Positions 34,322-42,811 of a stretch of 64,000 nt of DNA are shown piece by piece. This DNA is from Shinella sumterensis (GTDB taxonomy: Bacteria > Pseudomonadota > Alphaproteobacteria > Rhizobiales > Rhizobiaceae). The translations under genes were made by a program, and so were the position numbers. Each line of letters starts with the position of its first letter. Position 1 is the stretch's first letter. The DNA lies in NCBI RefSeq assembly GCF_004514425.2, contig NZ_MYFN02000004.1:186001-250000 (forward strand), written 5' to 3'. The notes beneath the pieces are model-generated. The model did no database searches. It was not told where the DNA came from and saw nothing but the letters and a program-made list of their open reading frames with translations.

Positions 34322-34834
34322 ATGGCTACCCACGCCAACGACAACCGCCCCGCCGAGTTTGACGCTGCCCTTGAGCGCTATATGCCTATGGTTCGGGCGC
34401 TCGCGGTGCGCTACCTGCCGACCGGGCAGCGCGAAGACGTTATCCAGGACGTCATGTTGCGGGCGCTCAGCTGCTGGCGCAATTTCCACGGCGAATACAC
34501 GCCAAACGGCGGCTTTCCCAGCTGGCTGCGGTGGCAGCTGCGCGCGGTAATCTCGGCGCACAAGACCAAGAAGCGCGTCACGATCGTCTACGGCGACAAG
34601 GCCGACAGGGCATTCCGTACCGCATCGCTTGCCGAAACGCAGGAGCGCTCGATTGCCGCTCTGGACGTGCTCAACCGGATGACCGGCCGTGATGGAGCCG
34701 TCCTCCTGCGCAGAGGCATGGGGTTCAAGTTGTCCGACATTGGTGCGGAAATCGGCGTGTCCCGTGAGCGCGTGCGGCAGATCGAGGAGGCGGGCATTGC
34801 CAAGCTCCGCGCCGAGCTGAGGGCAGCAGCATGA
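34322..34834 (+). CDS. Phage sigma-70-like factor
   Basis: 170 residues. ALAVRYLPTGQREDVIQDVMLRALSCWRNFHGEY resembles region 2 (core binding and -10 recognition); GFKLSDIGAEIGVSRERVRQIEEAGIAKLRAEL is region 4 HTH (-35 recognition). N-terminal THANDNRP carries the shared NDN motif. An ECF-like sigma in the early region could switch on later genes such as the promoter at 45129 or the head operon; this is inference. Confidence 0.82.
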   Translation: MATHANDNRPAEFDAALERYMPMVRALAVRYLPTGQREDVIQDVMLRALSCWRNFHGEYTPNGGFPSWLRWQLRAVISAHKTKKRVTIVYGDKADRAFRTASLAETQERSIAALDVLNRMTGRDGAVLLRRGMGFKLSDIGAEIGVSRERVRQIEEAGIAKLRAELRAAA

Positions 34835-34983
34835 TCCATCCGCGCGATATCATAGGTCCCGAGCAGCTGGCGGCGTTGCGAAACGCCGGCTGGATCGTCG
34901 TGCGCGAAGACGCCATCCGGCTGGCGCAGGCGTTTGCGCGGGAGGAGGGGCGTGGGAAAGGCAAGACGGCTGAGGTGGCGTGA
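34831..34983 (+). CDS. Hypothetical phage protein (50 aa)
   Basis: MIHPRDIIGPEQLAALRNAGWIVVREDAIRLAQAFAREEGRGKGKTAEVA. Overlaps the sigma stop by 4 nt and the helicase ATG by 1 nt. Confidence 0.6.
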   Translation: MIHPRDIIGPEQLAALRNAGWIVVREDAIRLAQAFAREEGRGKGKTAEVA

Positions 34984-36719
34984 TGGCGTTCAATCCGCGC
35001 TACTATCAGATCGAGGCCGTCGATGCGGTCTTCGACTACTGGGCCGAAGAACCCGGACACCCGCTCGTTGATATGGCCACGGGCACCGGGAAGAGCGGCA
35101 CTATGGCCATGCTAGATAAGCGTCTCGTTGAGGGGTGGCCAGACATCCGCATTCTCAACGCCACGCACGTCGAAGAGCTCGTCGAGGGAAACTTCATGGA
35201 GTTTGTGGGCATGTGCCCATTTGCTCCAGCCGGGATAGCTGCCGCCAGCCTTAACCGGCGGGACTATCGGGCACAGGTTGTCTTCGGTCAGCTGCAAACC
35301 ATATGGGACAAGGCCGACCTGATCGGCCATGTCGACGTGCTGAAGATCGACGAGGTGCATCTCGTGCCGAACGACGGCAACACGATGTACCGAAAGCTTA
35401 TCGCGGCGCTGTTCGAAATCAATCCGGACATGAAGATTGTTGGCTTTACGGCAACGCCGTACCGCCTTGATTCTGGCCGCCTCGATGAGGGCGAAGACCG
35501 ACTGTTCGACAAGGTCGTCTACACCTACAGCATCGCGCAGGCGATCGACGATGGCTACCTGACGCGCCTGACCAGCAAGCCGACTGAGCTCCAGTACGAT
35601 ATGACGGGTGTCCATCGGCTGGGGGGAGACTTCAAGAAGTCAGACCTCGCCAAGGCTACGGACAAGGAGGAACTAACCCGCGCCGCCGTCGCGGAAATCA
35701 TGGCCTATGCCAATGCAGAAAACAGAAAGACGGCCATCATCTTCTGTAACGGCATCGATCACGCTACCCACGTTCGTGACGAGATCCGCAAATACGGCAA
35801 AACTTGCGAGGTGCTAAGCGGAAAGACACCGAAAGGTGAGCGGCGCAAGATCATCGCCGACCTGAAGGCCGGCCGTTTGTGGGGGTGCACCAACGACAAC
35901 GTCCTCAGCACAGGTACGAACATTCCGGGCGTTGACCTGATTCCAGACCTGGCTCCTACGGAAAGCGCCAACCGCTATGTTCAACGCGCCGGACGTGGAA
36001 CGCGGGTCGTCTGGCCTGCGGGGTTCGACCCCGAAACGTCTGACGCCGAAGGGCGAAAGGCTGCCATAGCGATGGGTCCGAAGCCAAACTGCCGGTATAT
36101 GAACTTTGCCGGCAATATCGAACGACACGGGCCCGTGGACTGCGTTACGCCGAAAAAGCCAGGCAAGGGGACGGGAGAGGCACCAATCAAGGTTTGTATG
36201 CAGTGTGAGGAGATCGTCGCCGCTGGTGCGCGGGTCTGTCCGAACTGTGGCTATCAATTCGAGTTCGAGGAAAAGCCTAAGTTCACCGCCAAGCCGACCG
36301 ATGTCGCGATCCTGGCCACTGTTGCAGAGCCCGAATCCCGGAAGGTACGTTCGCGCAAGTTCTGGTTCCATGAGAAGGGCGAGACGCCTTCGGTGAAGGT
36401 GTCGTACCAGGTCGGAATGAACCACGTGAACGAATGGTTATGCCCCCAGCATAACGGGTTCCCCAAGAGCAGAGCCGATCGTTTCTGGCTCGCCCATGGT
36501 GGCTCAAGGCCGTTCCCAAAGACGGTGATGGAGTGGCTGGAGCGACAGGGAGAGCTTCGTGATACCGCCGAGATCCTCGTCAAACCACGCGGGAAGTGGT
36601 GGGACGTTGTCGGGCACACCGTTGCTGCTGTTGCGAATGACAACGTACCCGCCCCGAGCAACAACAATGTGCCTACGCGCCGGCTGGCGGTGGCGATGGC
36701 AGATGACATTCCGTTTTAG
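34983..36719 (+). CDS. DEAD/DEAH-box helicase (SF2), replication region
   Basis: 578 residues. Motif I DMATGTGKSGTMAML, motif II KIDEVHLV (DEVH), motif III GFTATPYR, motif VI YVQRAGRGTRVVWPAG, then a zinc ribbon CMQCEEIVAAGARVCPNCGYQFEF and a C-terminal part with AVANDNVPAPSNNNVP. Overall layout is that of SSL2/UvsW-like phage helicases that act at recombination and replication intermediates. Last gene of the operon from promoter copy 2; promoter copy 3 follows 21 nt after its stop. Confidence 0.88.
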   Translation: MAFNPRYYQIEAVDAVFDYWAEEPGHPLVDMATGTGKSGTMAMLDKRLVEGWPDIRILNATHVEELVEGNFMEFVGMCPFAPAGIAAASLNRRDYRAQVVFGQLQTIWDKADLIGHVDVLKIDEVHLVPNDGNTMYRKLIAALFEINPDMKIVGFTATPYRLDSGRLDEGEDRLFDKVVYTYSIAQAIDDGYLTRLTSKPTELQYDMTGVHRLGGDFKKSDLAKATDKEELTRAAVAEIMAYANAENRKTAIIFCNGIDHATHVRDEIRKYGKTCEVLSGKTPKGERRKIIADLKAGRLWGCTNDNVLSTGTNIPGVDLIPDLAPTESANRYVQRAGRGTRVVWPAGFDPETSDAEGRKAAIAMGPKPNCRYMNFAGNIERHGPVDCVTPKKPGKGTGEAPIKVCMQCEEIVAAGARVCPNCGYQFEFEEKPKFTAKPTDVAILATVAEPESRKVRSRKFWFHEKGETPSVKVSYQVGMNHVNEWLCPQHNGFPKSRADRFWLAHGGSRPFPKTVMEWLERQGELRDTAEILVKPRGKWWDVVGHTVAAVANDNVPAPSNNNVPTRRLAVAMADDIPF

Positions 36720-36739
36720 AGGAGAGCGGATTACCAGTC

Positions 36740-36768
36740 TTGACAAATTTGTAAATTGCGGTTAAGTT
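36740..36768 (+). promoter_or_regulatory. Copy 3 of the dispersed promoter/operator
   Basis: TTGACAAATTTGTAAAT at 36740-36756, 17-nt spacer, TAAGTT at 36763-36768. Drives the block beginning at 36807. Confidence 0.75.
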
Positions 36769-36806
36769 CACGATACCAAGAATGCACCACATAGAGGAGA
36801 CTGAGG

Positions 36807-37263
36807 ATGGGATGTGATATCCACAGCTTTGCCGAGCGCAGAGTAGACGGCGAGTGGGAATTGGTCACTGAAGCCGAACCATTCGGTTGGCGGTCATACG
36901 GCGTTTTTGGCTTCCTCGCCAACGTTCGAAACTATTCTGATGTCACGCCAATCTCAGAACGTCGCGGCTGGCCAAAGGACGCGAGCGTCGCTGCAGCAGA
37001 AGGGTATGCAAACTGGGCTGGTGATGCCCACTCGCCGTCATGGCTGACGGTCGAGGAGTTGCGGTCATTTGACTACGATCAGACGATGGAGGACCGGCGT
37101 GTCGCTCGTCAACTTTCTGAGAACCTGTGGAGCGGCGCATGGCCATCTCGGCGGCGGCACGATGATGACATATCGTGAATTTCTCGGCGATGCGTTCTTC
37201 CGCGACCTCGAAATCCTGAACGAGGTTGGTGCAGAGAGGATTTTGTTTTTCTTCGACAACTAA
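36807..37263 (+). pseudogene. MGCDIH-type phage protein, frameshifted
   Basis: Frame 1 (36807-37178) gives MGCDIHSFAERRVDGEWELV ... QTMEDRRVARQLSENLWSGAW, the conserved start of a widespread phage family of unknown function. It then runs into nonsense (PSRRRHDDDIS). The next frame reads GGGTMMTYREFLGDAFFRDLEILNEVGAERILFFFDN to 37263, the family's expected C terminus. A +1 shift around 37130-37160 joins both parts to about 152 residues. Could be an inactivating indel, a sequencing error, or a programmed shift. Own leader agaggagac and promoter copy 3. Confidence 0.7.
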
Positions 37264-37268
37264 CCACA

Positions 37269-37287
37269 CCGCGCCCACCAAGCGCGG
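37269..37287 (+). promoter_or_regulatory. Leader hairpin before the 37312 gene
   Basis: CCGCGC / GCGCGG with loop CCACCAA, between AACCACA and the agaggagac ribosome site. Confidence 0.55.
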
Positions 37288-37311
37288 CTACCACACATAG
37301 AGGAGACTGAG

Positions 37312-37560
37312 ATGACGAGAAGACCGGAAGACGCGCGCCCTATTGCCGATGCGGCAGGCGAAGATGACTGGATCGAGCACGATGGCGCTGGGTGCCCCGT
37401 CGACGTCGATAGCTACGTCGACGTCCGACATGCCGACGGCACAGTTTCTCGCATGTCGCCCGCAGGATTCTGGTGCGCCGGCCTTGAGCCGTGGGTCCAC
37501 TCGATGTGCGAGTGTGAGGAGATAAAGATCATCGCCTACCGCGTTGTAGGTGCCGCATGA
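37312..37560 (+). CDS. Hypothetical phage protein
   Basis: 82 residues, acidic, DDWIEHDGAGCPVDVDSYVDVRHADGTVSRMSPAGFW ... CECEEIKIIAYRVV. A pattern common in small phage proteins. 4-nt overlap with the next gene. Confidence 0.6.
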   Translation: MTRRPEDARPIADAAGEDDWIEHDGAGCPVDVDSYVDVRHADGTVSRMSPAGFWCAGLEPWVHSMCECEEIKIIAYRVVGAA

Positions 37561-38315
37561 CCCGCCTCGCCACCGACGACTTCAACCCGCTCGCCGTCGC
37601 AGGCCCAGGCCACAACAACCCGCCCGAAGAACTCTCGCCGTTCGAACTCCTCAAGCAGGAAATCGAAGACCTGTTCGAGGAAGCCAAGAATTTTTGCGAC
37701 GGCGAGCCGATCGATTCTGAGGCCATGGCCGACGTCATCACCGAACTGCACGACCGCATCCACGAATGCGGCAAGCGGGCCGAGACTCTGCGCGTCGACG
37801 AAAAGAAGCCGCTCGACGACAAGATTGCGGAAATCCAGACCAAGTTCCACCCGCTGATCGGCAACACCAAGGCGGGCAAGGGCAAGGTCATCCTGGCCAA
37901 GGAAGCCTGCCAGACGCTTCTGACGCCGTGGCGCAAGAAGGTGGCCGACGAAAAGGCCGCGAAAGCCGCGCGCGTGGCCAAGGAAGCCGAGGCCGCCAGA
38001 GCCGCCGCGCAGGCTGCAATGCAAGCCTCATCGGGCAACCTCGCCGAGCGGGAGGCCGCCGAGGAGTTGCTGGCCGACGCGAAGGCACTGGAGAAGACGG
38101 CGCGCCGCAGCGAGAAGGCCGCGACGACAGGGCTGGGGCTGCGCACCGTGTGGACGGCTGTGCTTGAAGACCCCGAGAAGGCGCTCGACTGGGCCTATGG
38201 ACGGGCCGCTGATGAGTTCATAGCCGTGGCGCAACGGAATGCGGATGAGGCGGTGCGTGCTGGATTGCGGCAGGTGCCGGGGTTTGTTGTCAAAGAGACT
38301 AAGGTGGCGGCGTGA
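37557..38315 (+). CDS. Coiled-coil phage protein
   Basis: 252 residues. GPGHNNPPEELSPFELLKQEIEDLFEEAKNFCDGEPI is a conserved N terminus in alphaproteobacterial phages. A long Ala/Lys/Glu coiled coil follows (KKVADEKAAKAARVAKEAEAARAAAQAAM ... EALADAKALEKTARRSEKAA), then LRTVWTAVLEDPEKALDWAYGRAADEFIAVAQRNADEAVR. Position among replication genes suggests a recombination accessory role, but no family function is known to me. Confidence 0.65.
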   Translation: MTRLATDDFNPLAVAGPGHNNPPEELSPFELLKQEIEDLFEEAKNFCDGEPIDSEAMADVITELHDRIHECGKRAETLRVDEKKPLDDKIAEIQTKFHPLIGNTKAGKGKVILAKEACQTLLTPWRKKVADEKAAKAARVAKEAEAARAAAQAAMQASSGNLAEREAAEELLADAKALEKTARRSEKAATTGLGLRTVWTAVLEDPEKALDWAYGRAADEFIAVAQRNADEAVRAGLRQVPGFVVKETKVAA

Positions 38316-38560
38316 TGGCAAAAGCAGCACGACGCCACTTCGCGCCTTGTCGCGTCTGCGGGGCGTCACACAATAACCCCATGTCATCGAGCATCTGCGC
38401 CCCGTGCGGTACGGCAGAGTCTCAAGCTCGCATCGCGGCGGAGGCTGAGGCGCGATACGACTACGAATCGAGCCCCTTCGGCCAGTTCATGGGCATGAGC
38501 GAGGAAGATCGCTGGCGGCTCGTTTTCGATCGCCTCGAATCTTTGGAGGCCGCACAATGA
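38315..38560 (+). CDS. Small zinc-ribbon phage protein
   Basis: 81 residues; CRVCGASHNNPMSSSICAPCG is a CxxC-CxxC zinc site; C-terminal helices SEEDRWRLVFDRLESLEAAQ. Overlaps both neighbours. Confidence 0.6.
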   Translation: MAKAARRHFAPCRVCGASHNNPMSSSICAPCGTAESQARIAAEAEARYDYESSPFGQFMGMSEEDRWRLVFDRLESLEAAQ

Positions 38561-38787
38561 CCAGAAACCTGATGATCAACAACGGACGCCCCGGCATGCA
38601 GCTTGCCCGTCTCGCCGCCACCAGAAGACCACCATCCCGCGCCGAGACGCCAGCCGCACAGCTGGAAATCGCCGCGCAGTGGCTGCATGAGGCGGCCATG
38701 CGGCTGACGGAACTCAAGCACATGGACCTGTCGATGCAGTTGACGCGCGTCGGCCATGATTGCGAGCGGATGGCGGGGAGGGTGTGA
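38557..38787 (+). CDS. Hypothetical phage protein
   Basis: 76 residues; helical (PAAQLEIAAQWLHEAAMRLTELKHMDLSMQLTRVGHDCERMAGRV). Coupled by overlaps to the genes on both sides. Confidence 0.55.
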   Translation: MTRNLMINNGRPGMQLARLAATRRPPSRAETPAAQLEIAAQWLHEAAMRLTELKHMDLSMQLTRVGHDCERMAGRV

Positions 38788-39083
38788 TGCATCATTACTG
38801 CAATGCTGAGAGCGCATGGGACGAAGCGGACGAGCGAGCCGCAGCAGCCCGCCCGATTGTTGCCGAGCAACAAGGGGGCGACTTCTGGCGAGTTGCCGTG
38901 CCGGTCTACCACATGGCTATGCCGCTCACCGCAGACGGCAATGGTCCGGCTTCTCCAGAAGAGACCGTCGGATATGACCACGAGGTGTGGGATCAGCTTT
39001 GCCGGACGCTGTGCCGATGTTCCTGTGCAGAAGATGCGGTGTTAATCGCAAAGGCTGTCAATCGTCATTCTGGCATAACATGA
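38787..39083 (+). CDS. Hypothetical phage protein
   Basis: 98 residues; MHHYCNAESAWDEADERAAAARPIVAEQQGGDFWRVAVPVYHM ... LCRTLCRCSCAEDAVLIAKAVNRH. The Ala-Glu pattern near the end resembles small DUF-type phage proteins; not recognised. Confidence 0.55.
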   Translation: MHHYCNAESAWDEADERAAAARPIVAEQQGGDFWRVAVPVYHMAMPLTADGNGPASPEETVGYDHEVWDQLCRTLCRCSCAEDAVLIAKAVNRHSGIT

Positions 39084-39277
39084 CTGACCTCGCCACCGCC
39101 TACAACCTCGCCGCCGCATGGCATGACAAGCAGGCTGCGGCGTGTCTGGCGATCTCCAAGGACGAGCCACGCATAGACGCCGAAGTCCGAGCCAAGGCCG
39201 CACAAGCAGCGATCCACCACGGCGCGAGTGCCGCTGGCCTGCGTCTAGCAGCCAGCAACATACGTCGGGCCAACTAG
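39080..39277 (+). CDS. Hypothetical phage protein
   Basis: 65 residues, helical, Ala-rich (MTDLATAYNLAAAWHDKQAAACLAISKDEPRIDAEVRAKAAQAAIHHG). Starts in a 4-nt overlap with the previous gene. Confidence 0.55.
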   Translation: MTDLATAYNLAAAWHDKQAAACLAISKDEPRIDAEVRAKAAQAAIHHGASAAGLRLAASNIRRAN

Positions 39278-39386
39278 CATTATCAGTCATATCGCACTGC
39301 CCGACAGGCCGTGCACTTTTCTGTCAATACAGCCACCTAAACCGCACGCTACCAACGGGCGGGCATACCACATAAGAGGAGATACC

Positions 39387-39965
39387 ATGCAGCCGCTACC
39401 AGAAGGGCGCTACGGCGCAATTTTGGCCGACCCGCCGTGGTCGTTCAGAAGTTACTCCAATCAGCAACTAGCCCCCGCTCGAGGTGAGCAGCCCTATGCC
39501 GTGATGTCGCTCGCCGATATCGCGGCGCTTCCCGTCGCGGAAGTCGCAGCCAAGGATTGCCTGCTGTTCATGTGGACGGTCAGCCACCTGCAGCGTGAAG
39601 CCTTCGACGTGGCGGCTGCCTGGGGGTTCAAGCCCGTCTCCGTAGCCTTCATATGGGACAAGGGCCGTATGGGAATGGGTTACTGGACCCGTCAGGAAGT
39701 CGAGATCTGCCACCTGTTCAAGCGCGGAAAGCCCCGCCGCCTTTCGCGTGGTGTCCGCTCCGTCATCCGCGCACCGCGGCGTGAACACAGCCGGAAGCCG
39801 GACGAAGTCTATGGCCGCGTCGAGCAGTTGGTCGCCGGGCCTTACCTCGAGCTGTTTGCTCGGCAGGCGTGGGCCGGGTGGTCAGCGTGGGGGAATGAGG
39901 TTGGGAGGTTTTCGCCGCTGGTTGCTGCGAATGATAACATCCCCTCCCTGCAGGAGGCAGCATAA
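39387..39965 (+). CDS. MT-A70-family adenine methyltransferase
   Basis: 192 residues; leader aagaggagat. GRYGAILADPPWSF carries the catalytic DPPW motif; CLLFMWTVSHLQREAFDVAAAWGFKPVSVAFIWDKGRMGMGYWTRQEVEICHLFKRG follows the MT-A70 order. It would methylate adenine N6 in DNA, perhaps to protect phage DNA from restriction. VAANDNIPSLQEAA tail. Overlaps the next methyltransferase by 1 nt. Confidence 0.85.
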   Translation: MQPLPEGRYGAILADPPWSFRSYSNQQLAPARGEQPYAVMSLADIAALPVAEVAAKDCLLFMWTVSHLQREAFDVAAAWGFKPVSVAFIWDKGRMGMGYWTRQEVEICHLFKRGKPRRLSRGVRSVIRAPRREHSRKPDEVYGRVEQLVAGPYLELFARQAWAGWSAWGNEVGRFSPLVAANDNIPSLQEAA

Positions 39966-40816
39966 TGGCCAAACTCACCAAGGCGCAAGCCAAGGCGCAT
40001 GCGCAGGCGTGCGACCTCTTAACAAAGCCCGTACTCACCGAAGACGAAAAAGAGTTTGTTCTTCGGAACTGGAACGAGGGCGCCAACCACGTCAACGGTG
40101 CGGCAGGAGCGTTCTTCACGCCTTACGACATGGCCTTCGACTTCACAATCGACGCCATAGGACAAGGCGGTTACAGCGGCCGCATCATCGACCTGTGCGC
40201 TGGCATAGGCATGCTGTCTTATGCATGCTGGCACAGAAGCCACCAGAAGGCGCGCATCACCTGCGTGGAGCGCAATCCTGACTATCTTGCAGTCGGGCAG
40301 AAAATCCTGCCCGAGGCGGAGTGGGTTCTGGCCGACGTACTGGACGTGCTCGACATGGAGCTTGGCCGGTTCGACGTGGCGATCAGCAATCCACCGTTCG
40401 GTGCCATCAAGCGCGAGCGCAATAGTCCGCGTTATAGCGGAAAGGACTTCGAGTTCCACGTTATCGATATCGCGGCCCACCTTGCTGGCAGCGGGGCGTT
40501 CATCGTCCCTCAGATGTCGGCCGGTTTTAACTACAGTGGACGCCCGTGCTACGAGCGACAGAAGGACGGCAAGGCGGTCAAGTTCCAGGAATTTACCGGC
40601 ATTCACTTTGACGCTGGTTGCGGCATCGATACGGCTTTCTACATCAACGATTGGAAGGGAGTCTCGCCGATGTGCGAGATCGTCTGCGTCGACTTCGCGC
40701 AAGAGGGTGACGTGGCAATGCCGGCGCCAGAAGTTATTGCGCCAGCAATAACCGTTGCGCCAGCGAACGACAATCGGGCACGGCAAGCCGACCTCTTCTC
40801 CGCGGTGGCAGCATGA
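39965..40816 (+). CDS. N6-adenine DNA methyltransferase with a clamp-binding-like tail
   Basis: 283 residues. GRIIDLCAGIGMLSYACW is the SAM-binding motif I, VERNPDYLAVGQ motif II, and VAISNPPFGAIKRER the NPPF catalytic motif IV. No partner endonuclease adjoins it. The C terminus reads APANDNRARQADLFSAVAA: QADLF fits the QxxLF pentapeptide by which proteins bind bacterial sliding clamps. Since this prophage encodes its own clamp (31557-32615), recruitment to replication forks is plausible. Confidence 0.82.
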   Translation: MAKLTKAQAKAHAQACDLLTKPVLTEDEKEFVLRNWNEGANHVNGAAGAFFTPYDMAFDFTIDAIGQGGYSGRIIDLCAGIGMLSYACWHRSHQKARITCVERNPDYLAVGQKILPEAEWVLADVLDVLDMELGRFDVAISNPPFGAIKRERNSPRYSGKDFEFHVIDIAAHLAGSGAFIVPQMSAGFNYSGRPCYERQKDGKAVKFQEFTGIHFDAGCGIDTAFYINDWKGVSPMCEIVCVDFAQEGDVAMPAPEVIAPAITVAPANDNRARQADLFSAVAA

Positions 40817-41196
40817 CCCGGCTCCCAGGCAAAGACATCCTGCCCATAACGCCCACGGCCGACGAGCATGGCAACCCGACCGTCTGCCGAGTCTGCAGCA
40901 TGCGGTCGTTCGGCGTCGGTGTTGGCTTCACGTCCCGAACCGACAAGGACCCCGGTTATCTCTGCCTTGAATGCAGCGCCCTGATCGAGACCGTCCGCGA
41001 TATGCGGCGGTTTGACGTGTACGAACTCAAGGCCCTTGACGGCTGCCTGGAAGAGCTCGGGGCGATCATCGACGAGCGCGGGATTTCCGACCTGAACCAC
41101 TTCGACGAGCTCGACGCCAAGATGCTGTGCAAGCGGATCGTCATGGCGTTCGGGGACACGTTGCGGCGTTTGCTGCGAGAAGAGGCGCCTTTTTGA
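40813..41196 (+). CDS. Zinc-ribbon phage protein
   Basis: 127 residues; CRVCSMRSFGVGVGFTSRTDKDPGYLCLECSAL is a two-knuckle zinc site similar to that of DUF6511-type phage proteins (tentative). Helical C terminus. 4-nt overlap with the methyltransferase. Confidence 0.6.
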   Translation: MTRLPGKDILPITPTADEHGNPTVCRVCSMRSFGVGVGFTSRTDKDPGYLCLECSALIETVRDMRRFDVYELKALDGCLEELGAIIDERGISDLNHFDELDAKMLCKRIVMAFGDTLRRLLREEAPF

Positions 41197-41402
41197 TGGA
41201 CCTGAAAATAACCAACACCAAGCCGGAGAACTGGGGCGACGCACTGTCCGTCGCTTTGCAGTTTCAGGCTGACTACCCCGAGCGTAGAGGCTTCGCTGCC
41301 GGCGTAGCGTTCCTCGACCTGCGCGGCAAGAAGACGCCGTTCTACGCATATCGTACCAAGACATCGATCGTCGTGCGCGGCGATCTGAAAGGGGCGCAAT
41401 GA
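41196..41402 (+). CDS. Hypothetical phage protein
   Basis: 68 residues (MDLKITNTKPENWGDALSVALQFQADYPERRGFAAGVAFLDLRGKKTPFYAYRTKTSIVVRGDL). Small alpha-beta protein; ATG overlaps the previous stop. Confidence 0.55.
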   Translation: MDLKITNTKPENWGDALSVALQFQADYPERRGFAAGVAFLDLRGKKTPFYAYRTKTSIVVRGDLKGAQ

Positions 41403-42112
41403 AGCACGATAATGATAACGTTCGTCCCGTCGCCGCCCTCTATGTCGAAACCAATGGCGCCTACTACGGCTTGCCCGGCGTCGACCCATGGGACGAGGTT
41501 CGCGACGCGCGGCTCTATGACGGCCCGCACCCGGTCGTTGCCCATCCGCCGTGCCAGAGATGGGGCAAGCTGTGGGCTGGACAGCCGCTGTTCATCAAGC
41601 AGACTGGCATACGGAAAGTGAAAGGCGACGATGGTGGGTGCTTTGCAGCCGCTCTGGCCGCGGCGCGAAAATGGGGCGGCGTCATAGAGCATCCGTGGGG
41701 CAGTCATGCGTGGGCGCACTTCGGCTTGAACAAACCGCCACGAGAGGGCGGGTGGATTTCCGCAGACTTCCATGGTGGCTGGACGTGTTGCGTCGAGCAG
41801 GGGCGATATGGGCACTATGCCCGTAAGCCCACGCTGCTGGTCGCGTACAGGGTAGAGCTACCTGATCTCGACTGGGGCATCGGCGAACCACGTCTTGATC
41901 CGGAAGTGATCGCCAGAATGGGGCTGAAGCGCGCCAAGCGCCTCGGTGAGGTTGGGGCGAAAGGCGGGGGGCAGAACAGCACACCGCGAATCCATACGCC
42001 GGTTCCCTTCCGTGAGATGCTTATCTCGATAGCGAGGACGGCGAAGGTTCCAGAGGCGGCCAACGACAACTACCAATCCGCCCCCATCTCGCGCAAGGTC
42101 TCCCATGCGTGA
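41399..42112 (+). CDS. Phage protein with a PPCQ motif, possibly DNA-modification related
   Basis: 237 residues. Two alternating features recall C5-cytosine methyltransferases: HPVVAHPPCQRWGKLW (PCQ motif IV) and an ENV-like VIEHPWGSHAWAHFGL, but a SAM motif I (FxGxG) is not visible, so activity is uncertain. Starts with KHDNDN and ends with EAANDNYQSAP. The last 43 nt overlap the convergent HTH gene. Confidence 0.55.
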   Translation: MKHDNDNVRPVAALYVETNGAYYGLPGVDPWDEVRDARLYDGPHPVVAHPPCQRWGKLWAGQPLFIKQTGIRKVKGDDGGCFAAALAAARKWGGVIEHPWGSHAWAHFGLNKPPREGGWISADFHGGWTCCVEQGRYGHYARKPTLLVAYRVELPDLDWGIGEPRLDPEVIARMGLKRAKRLGEVGAKGGGQNSTPRIHTPVPFREMLISIARTAKVPEAANDNYQSAPISRKVSHA

Positions 42113-42264
42113 AGCAACGCATTCACCCATGGCGGGATTTCACGGTCGCCAGCCTTCCAACGTCGAACGGTTCGCGCGTCCACACCACTGTGGCGCGCGA
42201 ATGCCGTCTGCCAATTGGCGCCGAACAATGCTGCGCACCGGGATTCCAGTTCGGCGGAGGTCAT
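42070..42264 (-). CDS. Small HTH protein (minus strand)
   Basis: 64 residues; CAALFGANWQTAFARHSGVDARTVRRWKAGDREIPPWVNALLHAW is a compact HTH. Last gene of a three-gene leftward operon embedded in the rightward region; antisense to the end of the 41399 gene over 43 nt. Probably a regulator. Confidence 0.65.
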   Translation of the reverse strand: MTSAELESRCAALFGANWQTAFARHSGVDARTVRRWKAGDREIPPWVNALLHAWETLREMGADW

Positions 42265-42482
42265 TTCAGCAGAGCCAGATACTCGCGGTAGACGTCCTTG
42301 CCATCAGGCGTGATGTTCGGACGGCCCAGCGCGAGTTCCGCCAGACGCCTGCGGGCGTTCTTGTTGGGGTTCTGTGCTTCAAGCTGGTCAATGACCCAGC
42401 GCACTTCGGGTGCAGTCATGGGGATGCCGCGGCGGGCGTCATCGTTGCTGCGTTCTTTGCGGGGACCGGGGAGGTTGATCAT
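42261..42482 (-). CDS. Hypothetical phage protein (minus strand)
   Basis: 73 residues; PMTAPEVRWVIDQLEAQNPNKNARRRLAELALGRPNITPDGKDVYREYLALLK, helical. Coupled by 4-nt overlap to the HTH gene. Confidence 0.6.
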   Translation of the reverse strand: MINLPGPRKERSNDDARRGIPMTAPEVRWVIDQLEAQNPNKNARRRLAELALGRPNITPDGKDVYREYLALLK

Positions 42483-42494
42483 CGGCGTCGTTCC

Positions 42495-42722
42495 TTAAAG
42501 CGCGGCCACGTAGACATCAACAACGCGAACCTCAGCATTGGTTTCGCGGTTCTTCAAGACCTTCCCGACTTTGCGCTTCTCGCCGATGGCGTAGTTGTCG
42601 GCCTGACCGCGGGTCTCGGTTTCAAAACGGCGCGAAGTGCCATCGGCGAAGAGCGTGACAACTTCGAACTGCTTCGGAGCGGCGAGGCGGCGGGCAAGAA
42701 GGGCGGCGATTTCGGGGCTCAT
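42495..42722 (-). CDS. Hypothetical phage protein (minus strand)
   Basis: 75 residues, strand-rich C-terminal half (FEVVTLFADGTSRRFETETRGQADNYAIGEKRKVGKVLKNRETNAEVRVVDVYVAAL). First gene of the leftward trio, with leader agaggagacaaac; the promoter should lie between 42722 and 42812. Confidence 0.6.
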   Translation of the reverse strand: MSPEIAALLARRLAAPKQFEVVTLFADGTSRRFETETRGQADNYAIGEKRKVGKVLKNRETNAEVRVVDVYVAAL

Positions 42723-42811
42723 GTTTGTCTCCTCTGCGGTGTTGGTATGAGCACATTAGGACCAATGGCCCTATCCATCAAGCGGTATTTTTCAGAATTC
42801 AAGGAAGCAGC

